NCBI GenBank assembly: GCA_003249255.1
Contig: QKJP01000049.1
Coordinates: 186,001-250,000 of the forward strand
DNA: 64,000 nucleotides
Source: Bacteroidales bacterium
GTDB lineage: Bacteria > Bacteroidota > Bacteroidia > Bacteroidales > Marinilabiliaceae
Direction of reading: 5' to 3'
In this document: one piece after another, positions 7,678 through 16,073 of the stretch
Layout of the letters: each line of letters starts with the position of its first letter
Numbering within the stretch: position 1 is the stretch's first letter
Translations under genes and position numbers: made by a program
The notes under the pieces: model-generated
Told to the model about the DNA's origin: nothing
What the model saw: only the letters and a program-made list of their open reading frames with translations
Databases searched by the model: none

Positions 7678-9084
7678 TTACTTGGTATTTATTAATATTT
7701 TGGAATTATAGATTTTATTTGATCGATCTGAAACAGATAAGAAATACATGCCGGATGGAACGTTTTCGACATTTATGGTTAATTGATTGTTGGTTCCATC
7801 TATTCTCTCTGATTGCACAACTGTTCCTTGTAGATTTATCAATTGATACTTATTTGGGATAAAATCATTCGTTAGATCAATTTTTAAGTAACCTGTATTG
7901 CATGGATTTGGACTTATAACCATCCTCTTTTCTGTTTCAGTTTGAACATTTAATGATTTTGATAACTGAAGAGATTTTGAAGTTGCGCTCAAATAGTGTT
8001 TACTTTCTGATATGCAATACCATTCAGCGGTTTCAGGGCTCACAACATAGTACTTGAAATTTTTACAATTTTGATCCTTATTAAAATGACAACTGTCTAT
8101 TCGTAGATCATACCATTCATCTGCAAATTGTGAGTAGGCCTGAATGGTTTTATTGTAATTTAGCCCAGTATCATCTAAATAAGAATAAAGCTGTCTTGTA
8201 AGTTTATTCCATTTTTTAGTATTAAGATCAAGCATTGATCTCGTCCATTGCAATAATTCACCATTTGACGAAAACTGAAACTCATTTTGAAAGGCATCCC
8301 AAAGGGCTCCAATATCGGCTATAAAAATTGAATCAGATCGATAAACTATGTTATTATCATTATCAAATTCGAAATTAAAAAGCACTTCAGAACCAGCATC
8401 ATAGAAGTTCCATTTTTCTAAAAGGCCTTGATCATTATAAGTCCAGTCAGACCGTTTTTGCCAGTTGTTGGCTTCTTGTTTATTTAAGAAATCATTCGAT
8501 AAATCGACTGATACAAAACAATCAGAGTCTTTAGAATCAGAATTTATGTCTATATAACTTAATTGGTAATTCTCACTTTCTTCACATGAACTTATATTTC
8601 TATTGTTGTCATAGAAATAATGAAATTTATGAGCAGCAGTATTATTAATACATGGACCCGAGAACTCCACTTTTAAGCTATCAGGTAGACCTGTGTTGTT
8701 GTTAAAAAAAGTCCCATGTATGGTTATATCAAAATTATAGCTCATACTTATTTCTAATCCTAGATCTGTAATGAACTCATGAGATGAATGCTTAAGCTCA
8801 TAGTTTTCGAGTTTTCTGTATGAAGTACTATATATTTCATTAAAAAACGGGTTAAAATTAAATTGTTGAACAATGGAATCCGTACCAACTTCAATGTTTT
8901 GATTTAACCGATTTATTGTAGTGAAATTTGGGATGTTATTAGCGCCTGAGAATCGACTTTGTACTTTTTCTATGTATTTATTAATTAATGTATTATTCGT
9001 TTTTGACGATTCATTTTGAGCTGGCGATAATTGAGTGAAAAGTAACATTCCCACTGTAAAATATTTTATTAAATAATGTTTCAT
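7678..9084 (-). CDS. Secreted protein with T9SS type A sorting domain
   Basis: A signal peptide (MKHYLIKYFTVGMLLFTQLSPAQ) leads to a body of about 350 residues with repeated Tyr/Trp/Asn-rich strands such as WTYNDQGLLEKWNFY and FEFDNDNNIVYRSD, which look like YD-type or DUF4595-like strand repeats. The last 75 residues are a type A CTD: ISPNPCNTGYLKIDL, the GMYFLSVSD motif, and a basic end (KILINTK). The protein should therefore cross the outer membrane by the type IX system and be anchored or released. It follows susD by 18 bp and belongs to the SusCD operon. It has no visible catalytic motif or known glycoside hydrolase signature; a binding role is possible but unproven. Confidence 0.85.
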   Translation of the reverse strand: MKHYLIKYFTVGMLLFTQLSPAQNESSKTNNTLINKYIEKVQSRFSGANNIPNFTTINRLNQNIEVGTDSIVQQFNFNPFFNEIYSTSYRKLENYELKHSSHEFITDLGLEISMSYNFDITIHGTFFNNNTGLPDSLKVEFSGPCINNTAAHKFHYFYDNNRNISSCEESENYQLSYIDINSDSKDSDCFVSVDLSNDFLNKQEANNWQKRSDWTYNDQGLLEKWNFYDAGSEVLFNFEFDNDNNIVYRSDSIFIADIGALWDAFQNEFQFSSNGELLQWTRSMLDLNTKKWNKLTRQLYSYLDDTGLNYNKTIQAYSQFADEWYDLRIDSCHFNKDQNCKNFKYYVVSPETAEWYCISESKHYLSATSKSLQLSKSLNVQTETEKRMVISPNPCNTGYLKIDLTNDFIPNKYQLINLQGTVVQSERIDGTNNQLTINVENVPSGMYFLSVSDRSNKIYNSKILINTK

Positions 9085-9102
9085 TTTCAGTGTTTTTAAG
9101 GA

Positions 9103-10635
9103 TTATTTCCAATCTAAGTTTAAATGATATTCGCTTTCGGGTATAATGGCAAAATACTCTGATGCATTATATTCCTTAGCGTCGCATTTAAAATTTAACT
9201 CTTGCGGATGGGCTTTTTCTTTAATTGAGTTTAATAGATTTAATCTGATGATATCGAACCATCTGCCTTCGATTTCACCACAAAGTTCCCAGCGCCTTTC
9301 TGTTAAAACAGAGTCTCTGAATTGCTCTGGAGTTAATCCTGTCGCTAAATCGAATTTAGACACTTGATCCAAATTTTGTTTATTAGCCCTTCTGCGGATT
9401 CTATTTATGGCATTGTAAGCCGTTTGGTCCAATTCTCCCATTCGCGCTTTACTTTCTGCATAGCACAGTAAAATATGACTATAATGGATAATATTAAGAC
9501 CCACGGTTTTATTTTTATATTTCGGATGAAATACATTATAATTCATTCGCTTAGAATACAAATTGAAATATAAGGCATGCCACGGTCCATTTTCATTGGG
9601 TAATTGAGTTACCGGATACATACCTGTAGAAACCGGTAACATTAGATCCTCATCAAAACCTTCATACAAATGCACAGCATAAGTATTGATCAAATTCTTT
9701 TTTCTGAAATTATTTGGATAGGAATTGTAAAACTCATATTTGGCAATTGTTTTGTTAACCATGTCAAATTGAGTAGGAAACGAATTGATGGTAAGGTCTT
9801 CTACATAAAAGGGGAATAAGCATTCTGAATGATTATCTGATTGCAAGGGTTCTTCATAATTACTATTTAAGCTGTATAATCCACTTTCTATTATTTCAGA
9901 CGAAAGCTCTGCTGCCAATTTGTATTTTGCAATGTCGTTGAGCGGGTAACCTGCCATGCTAAGGTATACTTCAGCTAATAAAGCTTTAGAAGTATAAACG
10001 TTGTAGAAACTTAGCTGGTTGGCTTCAAGAGGTAACAATTCGATAGATTTTTTTAAATCTGATACAATTACGTTATAAACCTCTTGTGGTTGAGAAAGTG
10101 CAATGTCGTATTTTATTTTTGCGTCTTGTACAATGGGTATTTTATTGTAAAAACGAACTAATAGATAGTAATAGTAAGCATGGTACAAATAGGCTTCTCC
10201 ATAAATGGTTTTATGTTCCTGGTCTCTGAATGTATCCGGTGTTTCTGTCAATATTCGATTAAGTGAAATAATGCCTGTATATAAGGCAGAGTAGATATTA
10301 TCAAGCTCTAAAGTACTCCAACTAAGTTTATCTTCAAGTGCCTTTATATTACGTATATTTGGCATGTAGGGGTCATAAATAACGTCACTTTGTTGGTTGT
10401 CGTTTGAAAAGATTCCATAATGAAATTCATCCGCTTTATTTTGATATAACCAAAAGGCTTCCCAAAACTTAGGGTCATTAAGAACTGCTTTTGCACCGTT
10501 AATGTGACTTTTTAACTGAGTATTAGTGTCAATTGCTTTAATCTGATCCACCTCTTTAAATATATCTTCTGTGCAAGCGACCAATAAGAACAATGTCGGA
10601 AATATTATAAACCGAATCGCACGCTTCATTTTCAT
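9103..10635 (-). CDS. RagB/SusD family outer-membrane lipoprotein
   Basis: Surface lipoprotein that forms the lid over its SusC partner and captures the ligand for import. The signal peptide ends in the lipobox FLLVAC, giving an acylated cysteine followed by TEDIF. The C-terminal half carries the family's conserved TERRWELCGEIEGRWFDIIR region. Length is about 510 residues, normal for the family. I chose the ATG at 10635 (MKMKRAIRF); a frame with 8 more residues is open upstream. The stop-to-start distance to susC is small, so the two are co-transcribed. The ligand cannot be read from the sequence: no carbohydrate-active enzyme is in the neighbourhood. Confidence 0.95.
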   Translation of the reverse strand: MKMKRAIRFIIFPTLFLLVACTEDIFKEVDQIKAIDTNTQLKSHINGAKAVLNDPKFWEAFWLYQNKADEFHYGIFSNDNQQSDVIYDPYMPNIRNIKALEDKLSWSTLELDNIYSALYTGIISLNRILTETPDTFRDQEHKTIYGEAYLYHAYYYYLLVRFYNKIPIVQDAKIKYDIALSQPQEVYNVIVSDLKKSIELLPLEANQLSFYNVYTSKALLAEVYLSMAGYPLNDIAKYKLAAELSSEIIESGLYSLNSNYEEPLQSDNHSECLFPFYVEDLTINSFPTQFDMVNKTIAKYEFYNSYPNNFRKKNLINTYAVHLYEGFDEDLMLPVSTGMYPVTQLPNENGPWHALYFNLYSKRMNYNVFHPKYKNKTVGLNIIHYSHILLCYAESKARMGELDQTAYNAINRIRRRANKQNLDQVSKFDLATGLTPEQFRDSVLTERRWELCGEIEGRWFDIIRLNLLNSIKEKAHPQELNFKCDAKEYNASEYFAIIPESEYHLNLDWK

Positions 10636-10670
10636 GGTTTGTAAATAAAATAGCTTCATCGTAAAATTTT

Positions 10671-13600
10671 CTATAGTTTAAGTTTAACTGCCAAATGGAA
10701 AGTCTTTGGCAAAGGGTATGCTCCTTTGTCTAAAGCATTGTCCGAAAAGTTGTTATCCGTATATACAGTTGCTTCGGGGTCGTATCCTGAATAATTAGTG
10801 AAGGTTAATAAATTCTCAACACTAAAGGTGAATGAAGTAGAAACCTTCTTAAATACTTTCTTTACAGGTGAATAGCTTAGGCTGATGCGTTTTAGACGAA
10901 TGAAACTTGCGTCTTCGATAAAATAATCTGAATTGTAAAACTCAGAACTTCTAAAGTAATTTACGCTGGAAGGTTTTTCGCTCACTAAACGCTCGTGTAA
11001 CTCACTGCTAGAGCCGGTCATGAAAGTTGAGGCTTTTGTGGCATTGTATTTATCAAGACCAAATACGCCATACCAATGCATTTCTAATTGCAGGTTTTTG
11101 TATTTAAAACGATTCATCAAATTCATGGTGAAATCAGGCAAAGAGTTGCCAATTACCTTTTTCTTTTCATCTAAAATGGAAACCGATGAGGTATCGTTTC
11201 TGGCATATAAAACATCATTACTTAGATAGACAGATCCTTCATCAATCATATTTTGATGGCTTTCATTCTGAGAGTCGTAAAAATCCACAAATTCATAACC
11301 GAGAATACTTCCCAAGGGTTCATCTTCTGAAATCACAAAATCAGGAATGTAATCTGCCTCGTTAAAAAAGTAAAGTGCGGTATCTAGTTTAGAAATGGAC
11401 TGGTTGTTTTGAGAATAGTTGGCCCGGATTTGCCATTGAAAATTTTTCGTTTCTATTGGGATAACATCCAATGATAATTCTATACCTGTTGAATTCATTT
11501 CGCCCGAGTTGAACATCATTTTTCCACCTCCATAGTACAATGGAATTTCTCTAAGCAAAATCAGATTGGTGTTTTTTCGTTGATAATAATCAAAACCTAA
11601 GATCACTCTTTGTTTGAATAAGGAGATTTCGGTTCCTACATTTATTTCAGAAAGAACTTCATGGCTTAGTTTATGGTTGCCCAAATTATTAATGAAAGGC
11701 TCATCTTTTGTACCCGTGTTGTCGGCATACGATTGTGTGGCATATATGTTTTCAGATAAACTATTTAAGGGGTAATTCCCAACTTTTCCCCAATTTACAT
11801 AGGCATTTAAATAATCAAGCTGTTTAATTTCCTTAATGTATTTTTCTTGAGCGAGATCCCAGTTAATTGCCGCTGAAGGGAAGAAGTGAGCTGCTAAGTT
11901 TTTATCACCTTCACCTAATGAGCTATAACAGCCTGCTAATGAGAGGGTGTACTTCTCTAAGTAATTATAGTTTGCATGAAAATAGCCGGTTCTTAATTTC
12001 CGGGTTGTAGCTCCTTCCGGTCCTAATATTATGGATGAACCTCGGGGGTAAATATCTAAATTCTCCTTCAATTCATAATTATCATAATCTGTAGAGAGAA
12101 TTTTCCAATAGATGTTATCTGTATAATGCCTGTAGCCCCCTAATAGTTTTATCTTATGGCTTCCAAATTGATTATTGTACGAAAGGTTAGAATGGTAGTT
12201 AAGAACTTTAACTTCATCTGTTGAATGCAATTCGCCATATAAATCATCATACCCCAACCTTATAAATCCTGCCATATCATCAATGTCATTGTGATGATGA
12301 CTATAGGTATATGAGTAGTTTTTGCTTAAATAGGATGCCGATGCGTCAATTAATAAGTGCTGTGTTAAATTGTAATTTCCTGAAAGAATGATGGAGTTAC
12401 TTGAAATATCTTGATTTCTATCGTAAAGATTAAGGAGAGACGGAACACCGCCCGGTAAGTAAATACCTTCATCAGGGAACAATACTTTTCTTTCTAAGGG
12501 CGCGATATCTACTATTGCACCCCTGCTGCCCAAATATGGTGGCGTATTGACTCCTTGAAAGATGACGGGGTTTCCTAAATAAGTATCCAGGTTATTATTG
12601 TTTTCTTCAAGGGCACCTCTATAGTTAACTTTAACGCTTCCTTTGGTTCTAATATCGTAGCATAAATGGGCCAATACATTTTTTTTATTGTAATTACTAT
12701 TGGCTAATATACCGTCGATATCACTCAATGCACCTGAAACATAATACTTAAAATCTTTTATCCCACCCGAAGTATTTAGTTGATATTCGGTCATAAAACC
12801 ATTATCGAAAATCTCATCTTGCCAATCCTTATCGACCAGGGACCTTCTGTAGAACGGGTGAGATAGGTATCTCTCATTAAAAAACACAGACCTTTCTGTA
12901 TTATATGAGTCTACTATTCCGTACGTCTGTAAATAATCGTAGGTGTTATTCAAATCGTACCTTTTATGGTTGAAAGTTTGTATCCCGGTCTTTTGCTCAA
13001 AGGTGATGGTTGGTTTACCTCCCGGCTTTTTGGTTTCGATGATCACTACACCATTTCCTCCTTGAAAGCCGTAAATGGCATTGGAAGCGGCATCTTTTAA
13101 GATGATCAAACTTTCAATGTCAGAAGAGTTCAAATCTGAAATACCTAAGCTGTGTAGATTTACTTTGGGAATCATCACCCCATCCACTACATAAAGAGGA
13201 TCAACACTGGCATTTAATGAGTTAATGCCTCGAATACGAATCTTCATGTGATCACCCGGAGCTCCGGAAACTTTTGTAGCCCATACCCCGGGCATGCGTG
13301 CATGAAGTGCATCCAGTACGTTATTCGAGGTAATGGCACCAATTTCTTTAGAATCAATCTTTTCGATGGTTCGCCCTACCTTAAAATCACTTTTAAAGGT
13401 ACGCTCCGAGGTGACGTCAACTTCACCAATGCTGAAATTGTTTTGATCAAGTCCAATGCTAAAATATTGGTTATCATAAAGGTTTATTCGTTTACTTACA
13501 TCATTGTAACCTAAATATTTAATGACTATGTCATAAGTGCCTGGTTTTAATTCTAATAGAAATACACCATTCTCATCAGATAAACTTCCAGTACTTGTTT

Positions 13601-14018
13601 GTTTGACCAGCACTGACGCAGCGGGTAGCGATTTATTATCCTCCGTATCAAACAATTTTCCTTCTAGCTTATATTTTTTCTGAAGGTCTTTCTTCTTTAG
13701 AATGATGTACCCTTTTTTGTAGTTGATGAGGTACGGTAGGTTATTTTGCATCACCTTTAAGAGTTCATCCAACTCAATGGTTTTCCGTTTTGGAAAATTC
13801 AAGGGCTGATAAAACACACTATCTCCATCCTGAAATGCTATGTTTATCTGGTAAATATTAGTGAGTAATGAAAATATTTCTTTCGCTGTTTTGCCCTGGA
13901 TCTCATTTGTTTTAATAATTATGTTTGTTTTGCTCTCCTCTTGTTGAATAGCAAAAGCATCCATGGTTGATAATAATAATAACGGCATCCATATTAATGC
14001 CCACTTTATTTTCTTCAT
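10671..14018 (-). CDS. SusC/RagA family TonB-dependent receptor with STN signalling domain
   Basis: An outer-membrane barrel of about 1115 residues that imports a ligand using TonB energy. After the signal peptide (LLLLSTMDAFA) comes an STN domain (about 35-120) with KTAKEIFSLL and LPYLINYKKGYIILKKK, then a CarboxypepD_reg-like domain (KLEGKLFDTEDNKSLPAASV), then the plug with the SusC hallmark RIRGINSLNASVDPLYVVDG, then the barrel ending in an aromatic-rich strand (FHLAVKLKL). The STN domain is the part that talks to a FecR anti-sigma factor, and the gene lies directly downstream of fecI and fecR homologues. This makes it a transducer as well as a transporter. The start at 14018 fits the signal peptide better than the in-frame ATG at 14048. 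Confidence 0.96.
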   Translation of the reverse strand: MKKIKWALIWMPLLLLSTMDAFAIQQEESKTNIIIKTNEIQGKTAKEIFSLLTNIYQINIAFQDGDSVFYQPLNFPKRKTIELDELLKVMQNNLPYLINYKKGYIILKKKDLQKKYKLEGKLFDTEDNKSLPAASVLVKQTSTGSLSDENGVFLLELKPGTYDIVIKYLGYNDVSKRINLYDNQYFSIGLDQNNFSIGEVDVTSERTFKSDFKVGRTIEKIDSKEIGAITSNNVLDALHARMPGVWATKVSGAPGDHMKIRIRGINSLNASVDPLYVVDGVMIPKVNLHSLGISDLNSSDIESLIILKDAASNAIYGFQGGNGVVIIETKKPGGKPTITFEQKTGIQTFNHKRYDLNNTYDYLQTYGIVDSYNTERSVFFNERYLSHPFYRRSLVDKDWQDEIFDNGFMTEYQLNTSGGIKDFKYYVSGALSDIDGILANSNYNKKNVLAHLCYDIRTKGSVKVNYRGALEENNNNLDTYLGNPVIFQGVNTPPYLGSRGAIVDIAPLERKVLFPDEGIYLPGGVPSLLNLYDRNQDISSNSIILSGNYNLTQHLLIDASASYLSKNYSYTYSHHHNDIDDMAGFIRLGYDDLYGELHSTDEVKVLNYHSNLSYNNQFGSHKIKLLGGYRHYTDNIYWKILSTDYDNYELKENLDIYPRGSSIILGPEGATTRKLRTGYFHANYNYLEKYTLSLAGCYSSLGEGDKNLAAHFFPSAAINWDLAQEKYIKEIKQLDYLNAYVNWGKVGNYPLNSLSENIYATQSYADNTGTKDEPFINNLGNHKLSHEVLSEINVGTEISLFKQRVILGFDYYQRKNTNLILLREIPLYYGGGKMMFNSGEMNSTGIELSLDVIPIETKNFQWQIRANYSQNNQSISKLDTALYFFNEADYIPDFVISEDEPLGSILGYEFVDFYDSQNESHQNMIDEGSVYLSNDVLYARNDTSSVSILDEKKKVIGNSLPDFTMNLMNRFKYKNLQLEMHWYGVFGLDKYNATKASTFMTGSSSELHERLVSEKPSSVNYFRSSEFYNSDYFIEDASFIRLKRISLSYSPVKKVFKKVSTSFTFSVENLLTFTNYSGYDPEATVYTDNNFSDNALDKGAYPLPKTFHLAVKLKL

Positions 14019-14140
14019 CTTTATTATACTAGGTTTTAAGTGGTTCATACCAAATTGTTTTTATTCAAACTGGACATAGCTATTCCATTAAGCATGCATT
14101 AGTTATAGCATCCAATTACATTATTAATTATGAAAAAGAT

Positions 14141-15109
14141 TTATTTTATTTCGAACTTAATTTGATGGTCATTTTTCACAACATTTGCATCGATCGAAAA
14201 AGCAATAATTTCTATGATGTCGTCCAATTGTTTATTTTTAAATACTGCTGTAAACTTCACTTCATCCAGTTTTTTCCCTGAGCAAGAAATATTTTGTCCA
14301 TACACATTTGTAAGAACCTTACATACGTCCTCAATTTTTGAGTTGTCAAACTTAATGTGCTTCGTTTTCCAGGCTAAGTAATTATCAGTTACATTTTTTC
14401 GTTTTGTTAAACCGGAAGTTTCTGAATACCTGCAACTTTCTCCGGCTATTAGTTTTTTGCTTTCATCAATCCAATACCATTTATGGCAAGTGAAGGAAAC
14501 TATTCCTGTTGCTACATTTATTTCTACATTTTCGCTTTGTTCTTCAGAATCAATGTTGAAACTTGTACCAAGAACTTCCGTCATTGTATTTTTACAGGTA
14601 ATTAGAAATGGTTTTTGAGGATTTTTTGCAATCTTAAAAAAAGCTTCTCCCTTCAGATTTACTTTTCTTTCCTCTCCATTATATCCTTCAAGCACTTCTA
14701 AAGATGAATTTCTGTTTAACCAAACCATTGAGCCATCCGCTAATTGAATTTCTTTTACGTGATTATCAGAATGATAACTTAATTCAACGTTGCTCTTTGA
14801 ATTCAAATACCAAAACATCGATCCTGAAATCAGAAATAATGCCATTGCGGCATATTTAAGCCATGGTATAATGATCGATTTGGATTGTTTATGTCCCTGA
14901 TTAATATTATTTACCGTTCTAAAGGCAACTTTTTTCCAGGCAATAGACTTATCCTTTCCAAATTCGTTTAAAGTTTCACCGCTGGCTGTCCATATTTTCT
15001 GATAAGCTTCAAAATCAGTTTTGTAATTTTCATCGTTCAATAATTCTGCATGCTGAACTTTTTCAGACTTTGTAGCAGTATTGGTTAATATTTTTTCTAT
15101 TAAATCCAT
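14141..15109 (-). CDS. FecR-family anti-sigma factor
   Basis: An inner-membrane regulator of 322 residues that relays the state of the TonB receptor to the ECF sigma factor. The cytoplasmic N-terminal part (about 1-85) is followed by one membrane span (IPWLKYAAMALFLISGSMFW) and the periplasmic FecR domain with VWLNRNSSLEVLEGY, EAFFKIAKNPQKPFLI and EVLGTSFNID. The C-terminal part (about 255-322) is the STN-contacting DUF4974-type region of Bacteroidota FecR. It lies 119 bp after the sigma gene and 122 bp before susC, the usual order sigma, FecR, SusC, SusD. Confidence 0.95.
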   Translation of the reverse strand: MDLIEKILTNTATKSEKVQHAELLNDENYKTDFEAYQKIWTASGETLNEFGKDKSIAWKKVAFRTVNNINQGHKQSKSIIIPWLKYAAMALFLISGSMFWYLNSKSNVELSYHSDNHVKEIQLADGSMVWLNRNSSLEVLEGYNGEERKVNLKGEAFFKIAKNPQKPFLITCKNTMTEVLGTSFNIDSEEQSENVEINVATGIVSFTCHKWYWIDESKKLIAGESCRYSETSGLTKRKNVTDNYLAWKTKHIKFDNSKIEDVCKVLTNVYGQNISCSGKKLDEVKFTAVFKNKQLDDIIEIIAFSIDANVVKNDHQIKFEIK

Positions 15110-15228
15110 AATTGAACCTTTATTAATAAGACTTGAAAAGAAGTGATCACCCCGAAAAGGAATTTTAAAAAAAATGGTTTTTTTTGCTTTAAATGAATGA
15201 GTGAAGTTGTAATTGGTTGGTTATTAGG

Positions 15229-15729
15229 CTATGGCAGGCCATATTGAGCGAGGTAATTTTTTATTTTTTTTAAAGCAATGGTAAATTGCGTTTCAACTGT
15301 TTTAACAGATATATCTAATTCTTCAGCCACTTCTTTGTTCGATAATCCACAAAAACGTTTTAAAGAAAAAACAGAATAACACTTATCCGGTAGTGCTTTT
15401 AATGCTAGTTCGGTGTAATAATGCAATTCATTAAATTCGATTGATGATGATTCCTGCTGGTGCATTTCTTTCGACTCGGTATGTTCATTTAAATCGACTA
15501 CTGAGTTTTGCTTTTTTATTTCATCAATACATGCATTACGAACAGACAGGTAGAGGTATGATTTCAAGTTTTTAACTTGGTCTAAATCATCTCGCTTTTC
15601 CCAAAACTTGACAAATACATTTTGCACAATTTCATCACTCAAATCCGCACAACGCAAAAACTTCATCGCGAAGCGCCCAAGCTCTTCGTAATATTGATTA
15701 AACAAGTTTTCAAATTGCCTGGAATTCAT
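15229..15729 (-). CDS. ECF RNA polymerase sigma factor (FecI-like)
   Basis: A 166-residue sigma factor with region 2 (about 8-75: FNQYYEELGRFAMKFL and IVQNVFVKFWEKRDD) and region 4 (about 110-165: LPDKCYSVFSLKRFCGLSNK followed by EVAEELDISVKTVETQ, the helix-turn-helix). There is no region 1 or 3, as expected for ECF sigma factors of the Bacteroidota type. It heads the operon with fecR, susC and susD and would switch them on when ligand binds SusC. The type B secretion gene on the other strand starts 344 bp away, so joint control is possible. Confidence 0.95.
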   Translation of the reverse strand: MNSRQFENLFNQYYEELGRFAMKFLRCADLSDEIVQNVFVKFWEKRDDLDQVKNLKSYLYLSVRNACIDEIKKQNSVVDLNEHTESKEMHQQESSSIEFNELHYYTELALKALPDKCYSVFSLKRFCGLSNKEVAEELDISVKTVETQFTIALKKIKNYLAQYGLP

Positions 15730-16073
15730 AGAATTTTTGAGTCTCTGGGTTAAAGATGTTTTTTAATTGTAAAGAAGGTGGTTCTGTTAAAACTTTTTTT
15801 AAGTGCACGAAAATACATTTTTATTTAGATATCAATGGCAAATCTAACGCTTCAATACCAAGTTCAATTTTAATTTGAGTAGTTTCCATTTATTTTTTAA
15901 TGCTACCTTCTTAATTCACAGGTTCCAAACGATCTTCACATTTATAAATGCGACCTTCAAGGTTAATTGAAACCTTTAAGCATTTTTGTAGTATACAGAC
16001 TCAGTTTACTTCCTAGCCTAAAACCTATACAATTAAGAAGATAGGTTTAACGATATAAGCTTTTACTAAATAA
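15730..16073. other. Divergent region between the ECF sigma operon and the type B T9SS module
   Basis: The 344-bp gap holds no gene I can support. It is AT-rich and contains the inverted repeat AAGGTT-aattga-AACCTT near 15958-15975. No good TAnnTTTG element is seen in either direction, which would fit promoters read by another sigma factor, for example the ECF factor encoded beside it. That link is inference only. Confidence 0.4.
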
